This document shows positions 54,164-62,321 of a DNA stretch of 64,000 nucleotides, one piece after another. The notes beneath the pieces were generated by a model, which ran no database searches, was not told where the DNA came from, and saw only the letters and a list, made by a program, of their open reading frames with translations. Positions within the stretch are counted from its first letter, which is position 1. Every line of letters starts with the position of its first letter. The stretch is from the NCBI GenBank assembly GCA_965207705.1, contig OZ242292.1:620001-684000 (forward strand). Direction: 5' to 3'. This stretch comes from JAAOII01 sp965207705. Lineage in GTDB: Bacteria; Pseudomonadota; Gammaproteobacteria; CBDBNL01; JAAOII01. The translations under genes and the position numbers were made by a program.

Positions 54164-54371
54164 TTACGTCGTGTTTCTGGGTGGTGTATGGCCCCATATC
54201 ACTTGGGACTCAAAATTTTTTTCCATGAATTCCATAGGTGTATTGTATCCCAAAGAATGATGGTCTCTTTCGCAGTTATACCAGTAGAGCCAATCGGTAT
54301 GCTATTAGAAGCGTAAGCAAAGGCAAAGCGACTGTAATGATCTATGCAATACGCATGCGCAATTTATAGCC
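54164..54371 (-). pseudogene. IS481-type transposase remnant
   Basis: Two separated pieces of an integrase core on the minus strand. About 54300-54371 encodes CIDHYSRFAFAYASNS, the second catalytic Asp region. From about 54293 to the stop at 54164 a shifted frame encodes WLYWYNCERDHHSLGYNTPM and on to EFM, the family C-terminus. The middle is deleted and the frames differ, so it is dead. The end TGTATGGCCCCATATCAC (54185-54202) recurs at 57524, marking the likely IS terminus. Confidence 0.75.
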
Positions 54372-54391
54372 TCCATATTTAATTCTCATTA

Positions 54392-54571
54392 TTATTTAAC
54401 CTCAATGTAATGCAGACCACTCTTCCGACAAACACCAACTGCTTTGACCGCTGAAGTGGAGGCATTGGATAATTTACTGTCACTTGCAGGCTTATTCCCA
54501 TCCTGCCCATCCTTATTTTCTAAACTTATAACTCCTAACTCAGAGTCCAATATGTATCTGAGGCTATGCAC
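54392..54571 (-). pseudogene. possible remnant coding fragment
   Basis: A 59-codon minus-strand frame from GTG 54571: HSLRYILDSELGVISLENKD, a Gly/Asp/Ser-rich middle, then VKAVGVCRKSGLHYIEVK. The composition looks coding-like, with a low-complexity middle as in other genes here, but it has no recognised family and sits against the IS remnant. It is probably the end of a truncated gene. Confidence 0.3.
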
Positions 54572-54704
54572 ATATCATGTATATATAGTTTCTGGGTTTG
54601 GACTTGAAACCCCAATACTTATCTATATCAATATAAAAATATATTGAGAGAACAATCTCTCCCGTTCCATTGCGGTGCAATGACAATTAAATATAATTTA
54701 TTTT

Positions 54705-55001
54705 ATGAGAAACATTTTAGGAAACAATCGAGCATATAGATTAAGAAACAATCAAGAATATAGAGTGGAAGGAGTTGTAAGGGATGATAACCGCAGAATT
54801 ATTGGGGTTTGGGGCTATTGGGAGATAGAGAGAAAGAAGGCTTGGCTTTCAATAGCCGATATTGCTTATAATATTGAATGGCGTGGGCATGTATATTATG
54901 TTAAACGTGCTGGTAGTCCCAGATCTGTTGTCCAAGTATATTTACAAACTACTTCCGACGGCATATCTGCAAATAATTTAAATAATTTACCCGATTTTTA
55001 G
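54705..55001 (+). CDS. hypothetical 98-residue protein
   Basis: Encodes a basic, Trp/Tyr-rich polypeptide (NNQEYRVEGVVRDDNRRIIG, WGYWEIERKKAWLSI). No signal peptide or membrane segment and no recognised family. No ribosome site is evident before the ATG. It lies in the accessory patch between IS debris and the restriction genes. Real but unidentified, or a decayed fragment. Confidence 0.5.
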   Translation: MRNILGNNRAYRLRNNQEYRVEGVVRDDNRRIIGVWGYWEIERKKAWLSIADIAYNIEWRGHVYYVKRAGSPRSVVQVYLQTTSDGISANNLNNLPDF

Positions 55002-55038
55002 AGGTATAAGCCATATTTCCTAATACAATAATTACCTT

Positions 55039-55276
55039 ATGAGAAAGATTACAGTTGTTACCGCAGCCGGGTTAGCCGGTCTTATGCTTATAGCAGCACT
55101 ACCTCTGCCTGCTATTGGTTCTTATCAATTTCTTAAGGAAATTACTTTCTTCGGTGGTGGATGCTTGTTTCGAGGGCAAAGACACAGCGATAGGTGTCAA
55201 AAACGCAGTGAAAGGGGGACTGGATAGGTTACTTGAAGCATTTTATAGATTCTTTAATGTTTTTTCCAATTCATAA
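55039..55276 (+). pseudogene. small secreted protein gene with probable frameshift
   Basis: ATG 55039 opens MRKITVVTAAGLAGLMLIAA, a clear signal peptide, but after FLKEI (about 55144) the frame becomes Arg-rich and stops at 55227. The neighbouring frame from the same point reads LLSSVVDACFEGKDTAIG, then VKNAVKGGLDRLLEAFYRFF, much more protein-like, and ends at TAA 55274-55276. One base change near AAGGAAA (about 55136-55142) would join them. The 3' end overlaps the convergent restriction gene. Function unknown. Confidence 0.5.
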
Positions 55277-55872
55277 ATGTGGCATACTTTAACGGAAGGA
55301 GTACACATACCTCTCATTGCTTCCATACGGCTGTTATTATAGTAAGGGCCATCGGCAATGGCTATAAACACTATTTCTTTATCTTTATTCTCCCTGGCTT
55401 CACGAATAAAATTCTGTAAATCTTGATATTTGTTATCTTGAGCGCCGCCTTCCTGGTTGGTATGCTTATGCGAAGCATATACCTTTCTGCCTTTATAATG
55501 CCAGAAAAAATCAATTGACTTAGCACCAGATGTGCTTTTTGCATCTTTCTTATCCCTAATCTCTCCCTTAATAACCGCTAACTTATTATTTGGTAAGTTT
55601 TCAAAATCTGTTATACCTTCAATATTTGATATATATTCCGCAGCAGTCAGCTCATAAATATTTTGTTTAATAGGATCCTTAGCGAAATGGGCGGCAGCAA
55701 CTAAATCATTAGATACGGATTTTATTATTTCTTCCTCACTAATACCCCATCTATTGGAAGCATTGGTAATTTTAGTCATAAAATCTTCATCCCCATTTGC
55801 CAAAAGTTCCCTTACCTCTTTTATATTTTCCTGCCAACGTTGCTTAATTTTAGAGGTATAAATATCATTCAT
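55243..55872 (-). CDS. putative type II restriction endonuclease
   Basis: 209 residues from MNDIY, whose ATG overlaps the methyltransferase stop (ATGA), preferred over the frame from 55893. The N-terminal half is helical. A PD-(D/E)xK-like core is suggested by SIDFFWHYKGRKVYASHKHTN: Asp, a beta hairpin, then S-H-K in place of E-x-K, followed by GGAQDNKYQDL, a block seen in some restriction enzymes. The pairing with a DNA adenine methyltransferase supports the assignment. Specificity is unknown. Confidence 0.7.
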   Translation of the reverse strand: MNDIYTSKIKQRWQENIKEVRELLANGDEDFMTKITNASNRWGISEEEIIKSVSNDLVAAAHFAKDPIKQNIYELTAAEYISNIEGITDFENLPNNKLAVIKGEIRDKKDAKSTSGAKSIDFFWHYKGRKVYASHKHTNQEGGAQDNKYQDLQNFIREARENKDKEIVFIAIADGPYYNNSRMEAMRGMCTPSVKVCHIYELEKTLKNL

Positions 55873-56858
55873 GCATAATTGGCTGACACACATTCAGCTA
55901 TTATGTTGCGTGCCAAAGCATATTCCATTCTGCGACGATAGAATCCATCCTTTCTTATTCCTTTGAAAGTGGTTAGAAATACATCATGCGTTCTTTTTCT
56001 GATTTCCTTTATTTTACGATTAACCAAATTGATAAACTTAGCATCAATGGTAACGTTGCGGATTGAAATACGGGTAATAGCACGCGAGGATTCTTTTATT
56101 TCATGTTGGGATAACTCATCACCATGGCAGAAACGTATTGAGGGCTCAACATTATTATCAATGCCAATAAAGCCCAACTCGCCCTCTGGAACATTAAATT
56201 TTATGGAGTCAACGGCGCGACTGTGCGGTAAATATTGTTCAAGTTCGGCTAATTCTCCTATGTGCTTATCATCCAGATATATCTGCACATTATTTACGGG
56301 ATTGTCGCCAAACAAAGCCAGGCAAACCGGATTGTCAGTAAAACTGAATAATTTTTTATGAATAAAAATAAGTTTTTCCAATCTTTGGCGGAATAATCCT
56401 GATTGGATAAATGATGCGGGAATCAAAGCCGCCACAACGGGAGAATTCTCTAAACATAATGAAAGACAATGCTTATAAATATCATCGTAATCAATAGCAG
56501 GAAATGGCAATCCACGACGGGAGGCGCTGCTTTTGTATAACCACGGAGGGTTAGTAATACAAACATCATAACCCTGCGGATAATCATTAATAGTATCCTG
56601 CTGTTTCACCTTAGGAGAGGTTGGATTAATGTCGTAAGAACTATATTTTTTACATAACTTCTGCTCGCGCAACATATCAATAAGGTTATTTGAGCCAGCA
56701 AATGGTTCTAAAATAACTCGGTTAGAAATGTCATAATCTTGAGCCCAATCTACAAACCCCCTGTATAAAAAAGGATTGTGCAGGGCTGTATAATAAACGC
56801 CATTTGATCTTGTAATATGTGAGTCAACAGTTGGCTTATGTTTGTCTTGCTTAAACAT
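55869..56858 (-). CDS. DNA N6-adenine methyltransferase
   Basis: 329 residues. SAM motif I is LEPFAGSNNLID (50-61), motif IV is TNPPW (102-106), and ITRSNGVYYT near the start is motif X-like. The order suggests a gamma-type N6-adenine enzyme. The rest is likely target recognition. It is upstream of and overlaps the endonuclease gene, so protection would be made first. The pair looks like a mobile type II system in an AT-rich patch with IS remnants. Confidence 0.85.
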   Translation of the reverse strand: MFKQDKHKPTVDSHITRSNGVYYTALHNPFLYRGFVDWAQDYDISNRVILEPFAGSNNLIDMLREQKLCKKYSSYDINPTSPKVKQQDTINDYPQGYDVCITNPPWLYKSSASRRGLPFPAIDYDDIYKHCLSLCLENSPVVAALIPASFIQSGLFRQRLEKLIFIHKKLFSFTDNPVCLALFGDNPVNNVQIYLDDKHIGELAELEQYLPHSRAVDSIKFNVPEGELGFIGIDNNVEPSIRFCHGDELSQHEIKESSRAITRISIRNVTIDAKFINLVNRKIKEIRKRTHDVFLTTFKGIRKDGFYRRRMEYALARNIIAECVSANYA

Positions 56859-56957
56859 TAAATACTAACTAAAATCCTTACCTAAACGAAAGTTTATGTT
56901 GCATAAATTAATTATATGCGTAATTTATTACTTTTAGCGAAAATTAGATATTATTGA

Positions 56958-57167
56958 ATTCATGCTTTAATAGTTGGCGACAAGATAAATGAAAGTGGCA
57001 AGTTAATAAATTATTGCATTGAGGATGATAATAAATATATGGGTATTGCGCTATTGAATAGTAATTTAGTGGATATGCAAAATATCTTCTTGAGCAAGCC
57101 CAGTTCCAGCAATTCCAACCATTCCAGCGATTCTAACCATTCACCAGAATCGCTTAGCTTAATTTAG
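56958..57167 (+). pseudogene. orphan coding-like frame without a start codon
   Basis: In the gap 56859-57193 a 69-codon plus-strand frame reads IHALIVGDKINESGKLINYC, then IEDDNKYMGIALLNSNLVDM and a Ser/Asn/His-repeat tail (SSSNSNHSSDSNHSPES). No ATG, GTG or TTG precedes the good region; only ATT is available, right after an in-frame TGA. It could be the 3' half of a lost gene. No family recognised. The remainder of the gap is AT-rich and holds the methyltransferase promoter. Confidence 0.35.
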
Positions 57168-57193
57168 CAACAGCGTTGTGAGTGATTGTATTT

Positions 57194-57484
57194 CTATAAA
57201 AACTTCATCGCAATAACTGCCGCACTAACTGCAATAGGCGTAATCCATAAGAGAAGGTTTAATTTGGCATCAATGCGAGCTATGTCTTTGCTCACTGTTA
57301 GTTTGAAGTCAGCTAAATATTCTTTCAAGTTAGCAGCATATTCTTTACTAGATAATCCTTGAATTGATACATTTTGTCCTTGTTGAACAGCATATACAAT
57401 TGCTTCAGCCTGTTTTACTGGTAGCTTGTAGTTCTTAGTAAGAGTGCCTACGATTGCGTGGGTATCCATTGGTTGATTATACAT
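57194..57484 (-). CDS. DUF1640-like coiled-coil membrane protein
   Basis: 96 residues, with MDTHAIVGTL (start at M1 or M6), then KQAEAIVYAV, a helical segment and one C-terminal membrane helix (LLLWITPIAVSAAVIAM). This follows the DUF1640/CCDC90-like pattern seen in small bacterial proteins. Membrane-anchored with a cytosolic coiled coil is likely. Function unknown. Confidence 0.7.
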   Translation of the reverse strand: MYNQPMDTHAIVGTLTKNYKLPVKQAEAIVYAVQQGQNVSIQGLSSKEYAANLKEYLADFKLTVSKDIARIDAKLNLLLWITPIAVSAAVIAMKFL

Positions 57485-57523
57485 AACACCATTATAACAT
57501 AAATAGTAATTTTATATAGTGTT

Positions 57524-57574
57524 TGTATGGCCCCATATCACTTGGGACTCAAAATCTTTTTTCATGAATTCCAT
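57524..57574. mobile_element. solo end of the IS481-type element
   Basis: Fifty-one bases, starting TGTATGGCCCCATATCAC and ending ATGAATTCCAT, match the 54185-54235 end almost exactly. No transposase is attached. It marks a second insertion or a rearrangement that split the element. It lies between fic and the DUF1640-like gene. Confidence 0.7.
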
Positions 57575-57612
57575 CAGCGGTGACCATCATCGCAAGTATT
57601 TATGCCACGCGC

Positions 57613-58779
57613 CTAGTCACGGATAATCTTCAATAGCGCGGTGAACTCCCATCTCGCAGCCCGATTGCCTTGCTTAGGAATTACGATTCGCACTATCCCA
57701 TGCTTGCCTAACTGACGAACCAGGTTATTGGCAGTGATGTAGTTTACTCCTAATTTTTTACTAAGCCCTGGCGCATTAAATCTTGGACGGGAGAATATAT
57801 AATCTATAGCTTGCATGCCATATTGCGAATGGGTTATAGCGCTAAGATTATTCTTATAATTTTGATATAACTCTAAAATAGCTGATATTTTTTTAATGTT
57901 TTCTTCTGCCTGCTTTTCAATTGTCTCTAAAAAAAATATAATCCACTCGTTCCATTGGTTTTTTTGACTTATATTTAATAATCTCTCATAGTATTCTGAT
58001 TTTCTCTTTTCCAGCGACTCCGATAAATAAAAAGCCGGAATATTGATATATCTTTTTGAATAAAGAAACATAGGAATTAATAATCTTCCTATCCGCCCAT
58101 TGCCATCACGGAAGGGATGGATTATTTCAAACTGACCATGCAATATTGCGCTCTGTATGAGAGGACCAGAATAATCGTCCTGTGCAGCATAATCAATCCA
58201 ATTGTTTAGTAAATCACTAACCTTATGCGGTGGAGGGGGAATAAAAATTGCCTCTTCCATGCCCTGCCCTGGACGTCCTATCCAATTTTGTTCTTTACGT
58301 AATACTCCAGGGTTCTTAAGTTTTCCGCGGACGGATTGCATCAGTATCTTGTGACATTGCTTAATTAGCTTCAGGTTGATTTTGCTTTTAGTGAGATACT
58401 TGCCACCATATTCTAATGCTTGATTATAATTTAGAACCTCTTGCAGATCCTTAAATTTTTCTTGTTCTTGGTATCCCTGATTATGAAACATGCCAAGCAT
58501 GGTATCTTTTAAATCCAACGATGGTATTTTAGATTCACCATCCAGATTATCTAACGCCTCATCCAATTCAGTGTGTGTTCCTTCAATGCGTGAAGATATC
58601 ACCGCCTCTTTAATACCTAAAGAAGAAAGCAATAATAATGGACTAGCAGGCATTATTGACATTAGTGCTTTGTATTTGGCAAATTGGTCATGGGCAATAA
58701 ACGCTGGCCTGATTAACAAATCATAGTTAATTGCAGATGGGGGTAGAGGTAACGTTGCAGGGTTAAATGGTTTTCGCAT
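57613..58779 (-). CDS. Fic family protein, class II
   Basis: 388 residues from MRKPF (the longer frame only translates upstream repeats). Inhibitory helix SSRIEGT (62-68) sits N-terminal to the Fic core, so it is class II. The active motif is HPFRDGNGRIGR (221-232), complete. A C-terminal winged-helix domain (GLSKKLGVNYITANNLVRQL) follows. Such proteins usually AMPylate a target and may bind DNA. The promoter TATAAT-like GGTATAATAATAATAAT abuts the ATG, downstream of a 71-bp tandem repeat. Confidence 0.92.
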   Translation of the reverse strand: MRKPFNPATLPLPPSAINYDLLIRPAFIAHDQFAKYKALMSIMPASPLLLLSSLGIKEAVISSRIEGTHTELDEALDNLDGESKIPSLDLKDTMLGMFHNQGYQEQEKFKDLQEVLNYNQALEYGGKYLTKSKINLKLIKQCHKILMQSVRGKLKNPGVLRKEQNWIGRPGQGMEEAIFIPPPPHKVSDLLNNWIDYAAQDDYSGPLIQSAILHGQFEIIHPFRDGNGRIGRLLIPMFLYSKRYINIPAFYLSESLEKRKSEYYERLLNISQKNQWNEWIIFFLETIEKQAEENIKKISAILELYQNYKNNLSAITHSQYGMQAIDYIFSRPRFNAPGLSKKLGVNYITANNLVRQLGKHGIVRIVIPKQGNRAARWEFTALLKIIRD

Positions 58780-58806
58780 ATTATTATTATTATACCTGAT
58801 TAAATT

Positions 58807-58940
58807 GTTTGTGTATAGGAAAATGGTGTTTTGCTTTATACAAATGGTTTTGCGTATAGAATGATATACATAAGAGGGTTTGTGTATAGGAAAATGATGT
58901 TTTGCTTTATACAAAGGGTTTTGTGTATAGAATGATATAG
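58807..58940. repeat. 71-bp tandem repeat upstream of fic
   Basis: Two copies (58807-58877 and 58878-58940, the latter shorter) of a unit with TTTGTGTATAG, CTTTATACAAA and TTTTG(C/T)GTATAGAATG. The first two form an imperfect inverted repeat; across both units there are four direct and two inverted copies of the TTTGTRTA-type core. It lies 30 to 160 bases before the fic ATG, the position of an operator. Confidence 0.8.
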
Positions 58941-58947
58941 TTGCGAG

Positions 58948-59030
58948 CATGGGGATGGTTTGTCGCAAGAGTTAGGCATTTGGCGGGCGGAGCGCAGCTC
59001 CGCCCCTACGGAAACATTGTCGTTCGTTTA
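58948..59030. repeat. GC-rich element, full bipartite short-loop copy
   Basis: TTGCGAGCATGGGGATGG with TCGCAA forming the minor hairpin, then GGCATTTGGC, the perfect palindrome GGGCGGAGC-GCA-GCTCCGCCC, CCTAC and GGAAACATTGTCGTTCG. This is the most complete short-loop copy and defines the element as about 80-90 bp. Confidence 0.9.
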
Positions 59031-59036
59031 TGAACG

Positions 59037-59708
59037 TTAAAAGCGGACTATTACCTGGATTGGTTGAATCTCAAAGTTTGAAAAAGTAACTCTTTGTCCT
59101 TTATAGTTTAAGGATGTATCGGGATACCAACGAAAGTCAGTGCGGAATCGCCATCTGCTATTAGGGGATTTAGCAAGATCCCAACCTCCGATAAACCCTA
59201 CTTGGCTAGAGGATTTATCCGCCTCATTCGTAGTGCCATCTACGCCGGTTTCTTTAAACTTTAACTCAAATAAATTCAAGCTAATGCCAACATAAGGAGA
59301 GAAGCCACGAATAAAAGCATAAGATTCAATAAAATCAAAGGAGAGCATCTGTTGGCTATAGTCATGATTGATGCCATTTTGTGAGACGCTAAAACTCAAG
59401 GGGCGATAGGCGGCTTGAAACATTGATTGCCAACCTGGATTAATTTTTCTTTTCCAGATTAATCCTAAGTTATAAGAAGCATAAGGATTGGCAGATGTCT
59501 TATGCTGAGGGAAATTATTGTTGATATATTCAGAAGATGTGGCTCCGAGGTTATCCCCATAGCCAACTCCTATGCCAATGTAACCATAAACACCTGTTTC
59601 CAAAGGTTCGCTGTCACCCTCTGCCGCTGCTGCTATACCAGCTGTTATAGATGATAAGCAAAGTATGCAGCCAAGCATAAAGGTATATAAGAGTAATTTC
59701 AGTAGCAA
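59037..59708 (-). CDS. outer-membrane beta-barrel protein
   Basis: 223 residues with signal peptide (cleavage near IAAAAE), GYIGIGVGYGDN opening strand, alternating amphipathic strands (QSMFQAAYRPLSFSVS, RWRFRTDFRWYP) and terminal Phe (QVIVRF). Eight to ten strands are plausible; it differs from the 29654-33226 barrels. The stop is directly beside the GC-rich element and a CGTTC/GAACG hairpin. It lies 23 bases after mnmG. Function unknown. Confidence 0.82.
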   Translation of the reverse strand: MLLKLLLYTFMLGCILCLSSITAGIAAAAEGDSEPLETGVYGYIGIGVGYGDNLGATSSEYINNNFPQHKTSANPYASYNLGLIWKRKINPGWQSMFQAAYRPLSFSVSQNGINHDYSQQMLSFDFIESYAFIRGFSPYVGISLNLFELKFKETGVDGTTNEADKSSSQVGFIGGWDLAKSPNSRWRFRTDFRWYPDTSLNYKGQRVTFSNFEIQPIQVIVRF

Positions 59709-59731
59709 AGTGTAATCCTACTCCGCCTGCA

Positions 59732-61651
59732 CTAAGCGGATTGCGCTTCTTTGGCTTGTCTATGCAGATACATTGAGATAATCCCGATAGCAGCCGGCGT
59801 CATACCCTCTAGCCGCCCTGCTGCCCCCAGATTAGACGGTTGATATTGCATAAGGGCATTCAATGCTTCTACAGATAAGCCCTTTACTTGTTCATAATCA
59901 AAGTCATCAGGTATAAGAGTTTCTTCTTTACTTTGCATCTTGCTAATTTCTGCGCTTTGCCTTTGGATATACCCCTCATACTTTATATCGGTCTCAATTT
60001 GAATTATGCTTTGCGCATCAAGTTGTGGCAGCTCAATATTATTTATGCTTTGGAGTTTTGTCAGAGTAACTTCGGGGCGGCGTAATAACAACCATAAAGA
60101 GCTTGCTTGCTTTAATGGAGAGTTTAATATTTCATTTACTGAGGCATCCTTATCAGGATGAACTAAGGTTCTTTTTAGTAGAGCTGTGTATTTAACTATG
60201 GTATCCTGTTTATTTTGAAAGCTACGCCAAACTGCATCGCTGATTAATCCCAATTTGTGGGCTATAGGGCGTAGGCGAATATCCGCGTTATCTTCACGCA
60301 GCAGTAAACGGTATTCCGCTCTGCTGGTAAACAAACGATAGGGTTCACTCACTCCTTTAGAAATTAAATCATCTATCATAACTCCTATGTAAGATTCGCT
60401 GCGCGCAGGTAGCCAAGCTTCTGTTTTATTTTCTGCACCGATTCTCCTAGATAATTCCTGGGATGATTCCTGGGCTAATATAGCCGCATTTACTCCCGCC
60501 ACTAAACCCTGTGCTGCTGCCTCTTCGTAACCTGTAGTGCCGTTAATTTGTCCAGCAAAAAATAATCCTTTTACATGACGGGTCTCCAATGATTTGTGTA
60601 GGTCGCGCGGGTCAAAATAATCATACTCAATGGCATAGCCAGGGCGAGTAATATGCGCTTTTTCAAAGCCCTTGATGCTATTAACTAATTCTTGTTGAAC
60701 TTCATAAGGCAAGGCGGTAGAAATGCCATTCGGATATAGCTCCATGCTATTTAGTCCTTCGGGTTCAACAAATATCTGATGACTTCCTTTATCAGAGAAG
60801 CGATGAATTTTATCTTCAATGGAGGGACAATAGCGAGGTCCTATGCTGTTTATAGCGCCACTATATATGGGAGACAAATGCTTATTCTTCTCAACAATCT
60901 CATGAGTTTTTTGGTTGGTGTGTGTGATATAACAAGTAACCTGGTGTGGATGATTTGCCACATCTCCTCCATAAGACATTACTGGGCGTGGGTCATCTCC
61001 TGGTTGCTCTTGCATAACCGAAAAATCTACACTATTCTTATCCAAACGTGGTGGTGTCCCAGTTTTAAGCCGCCCAACCTTAAAGGGTAAAGCACGAAGA
61101 CGGATGGACAAGGCATTTGCTGGCGCCTCTCCAGCGCGTCCACCTTGGTAATTCGCGCCTCCTATGTGAATTATCCCTCCTAAAAATGTGCCAGTCGCCA
61201 AAACTACCGAGGCGGCGCGAAACTCCAAACCATTACCACTAATAACTCCACGCACTGTTCCTTTCTCAACAATGAGGTCTGCCACAGTTTGCTGAAACAG
61301 CCAAAGATTTGCTTGCTTATCAAGCTCATTACGAATAGCTCTTTTGTATAGTTCGCGATCAGTTTGAGCTCTGGTAGCGCGCACTGCCGCTCCTTTAGAA
61401 GAGTTTAATACTCTAAAATGAATTCCCGCTGCATCTGCCGCCCGCGCCATTATGCCTCCCATTGCATCTATTTCACGCACCAGATGGCTCTTGCCTATGC
61501 CCCCTATCGCAGGGTTGCAAGACATCTGCCCCAAAGTATCAATATTGTGGGTAACCAGTAAAGTAGCTGCGCCCATACGCGCTGCGGCTAATGCTGCCTC
61601 CACTCCAGCATGTCCGCCTCCCACCACTAAAACATCATAAGTTTTCGTCAT
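59732..61651 (-). CDS. mnmG: tRNA uridine-5-carboxymethylaminomethyl modification enzyme MnmG
   Basis: FAD-dependent partner of MnmE in U34 modification. 639 residues from MTKTYDVLVVGGGHAG; the frame to 61723 extends back toward nth without conservation. Motifs include GGGHAGVEAA, SCNPAIGGIGKSH, the LKTGTPPRL loop, PRYCPSIEDKIHRF, FFAGQINGTTGYEEAAAQG and the C-terminal PSNLGAAGRLEGMTPAAI. It follows nth with a gap of about 34 bases. Confidence 0.97.
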   Translation of the reverse strand: MTKTYDVLVVGGGHAGVEAALAAARMGAATLLVTHNIDTLGQMSCNPAIGGIGKSHLVREIDAMGGIMARAADAAGIHFRVLNSSKGAAVRATRAQTDRELYKRAIRNELDKQANLWLFQQTVADLIVEKGTVRGVISGNGLEFRAASVVLATGTFLGGIIHIGGANYQGGRAGEAPANALSIRLRALPFKVGRLKTGTPPRLDKNSVDFSVMQEQPGDDPRPVMSYGGDVANHPHQVTCYITHTNQKTHEIVEKNKHLSPIYSGAINSIGPRYCPSIEDKIHRFSDKGSHQIFVEPEGLNSMELYPNGISTALPYEVQQELVNSIKGFEKAHITRPGYAIEYDYFDPRDLHKSLETRHVKGLFFAGQINGTTGYEEAAAQGLVAGVNAAILAQESSQELSRRIGAENKTEAWLPARSESYIGVMIDDLISKGVSEPYRLFTSRAEYRLLLREDNADIRLRPIAHKLGLISDAVWRSFQNKQDTIVKYTALLKRTLVHPDKDASVNEILNSPLKQASSLWLLLRRPEVTLTKLQSINNIELPQLDAQSIIQIETDIKYEGYIQRQSAEISKMQSKEETLIPDDFDYEQVKGLSVEALNALMQYQPSNLGAAGRLEGMTPAAIGIISMYLHRQAKEAQSA

Positions 61652-61685
61652 AGCCCTATTATAAGTATTTTCTATAAGTATTTTC

Positions 61686-62321
61686 TTACGACAATACTTT
61701 TGCATCATAATCACAAAGGTCAACTATGGGACATTGCATACATAATGGCGTGCGCGCCTTGCAGATGTACCTGCCATGCAAAATTAACCAATGGTGAGCA
61801 TTCCGACGATAAACCGGCGGCACTCTTTTAAGTAGCTGTTGTTCAACCTCCAGCACATCCTTACCAGGAGCTATTCCCGTGCGATTAGAAACCCGAAAGA
61901 TGTGTGTATCCACCGCAATGGTTTCGTGACCAAACGCAGTGTTTAATACTACATTGGCGGTCTTTCTTCCCACTCCTGGAAGTTCTTCAAGTTGCTCACG
62001 GGTTTCAGGTACCGTTTCTTGGTACTTATCTTTGAGGATGCCGCAGGTTTTAATTATATTTCGCGCCTTGCTGTTGTATAAACCTATGCTGCTTATATAT
62101 TTTCTAAGATTATCCTCTCCTAACTCAACTATCTTACGTGGCGTATTAGCTGCCAAAAAAAGTTTAGCTGTTGCCTTATTAACCTCTTTATCGGTGGATT
62201 GCGCCGACAAAATTACTGCAATAAGTAGCTCAAAGTTAGTGGAATATCGTAGTTCAGTGGTTGGATTCTTATTCGCTTGTTGTAAGCGGGCGAAGACCTT
62301 CTCTATGGATGACCTGTTCAT
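61686..62321 (-). CDS. nth: endonuclease III
   Basis: Base-excision DNA glycosylase/AP lyase. 211 residues from ATG 62321, matching E. coli length and catalytic numbering: K120 in LPGVGRKTANVV and D138 in AVDTHIFRV. The iron-sulfur loop is CKARTPLCMQCPIVDLC. A TTG one codon upstream is ignored. Its ATG shares one base with the rsxE stop (TGATG), so the pair is coupled, as in gammaproteobacterial rsx/rnf-nth operons. Confidence 0.98.
   Translation of the reverse strand: MNRSSIEKVFARLQQANKNPTTELRYSTNFELLIAVILSAQSTDKEVNKATAKLFLAANTPRKIVELGEDNLRKYISSIGLYNSKARNIIKTCGILKDKYQETVPETREQLEELPGVGRKTANVVLNTAFGHETIAVDTHIFRVSNRTGIAPGKDVLEVEQQLLKRVPPVYRRNAHHWLILHGRYICKARTPLCMQCPIVDLCDYDAKVLS

Noticed and set aside
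54444..54647. Plus-strand 67-codon frame
   Set aside because: Its composition is not protein-like and the opposite strand holds a better coding-like frame (54392-54571).
58807..58940. Tandem repeats as a replication origin with iterons
   Set aside because: No rep gene, DnaA boxes or plasmid functions nearby; position directly before fic fits an operator better.
58780..58968. 63-residue N-terminal extension of Fic
   Set aside because: It only translates the 71-bp repeats and the GC-rich element boundary; the ATG at 58779 gives a normal class II Fic N-terminus.
61652..61723. 24-residue N-terminal extension of MnmG
   Set aside because: No conservation; MnmG family proteins start a few residues before the VVGGGHAG motif.
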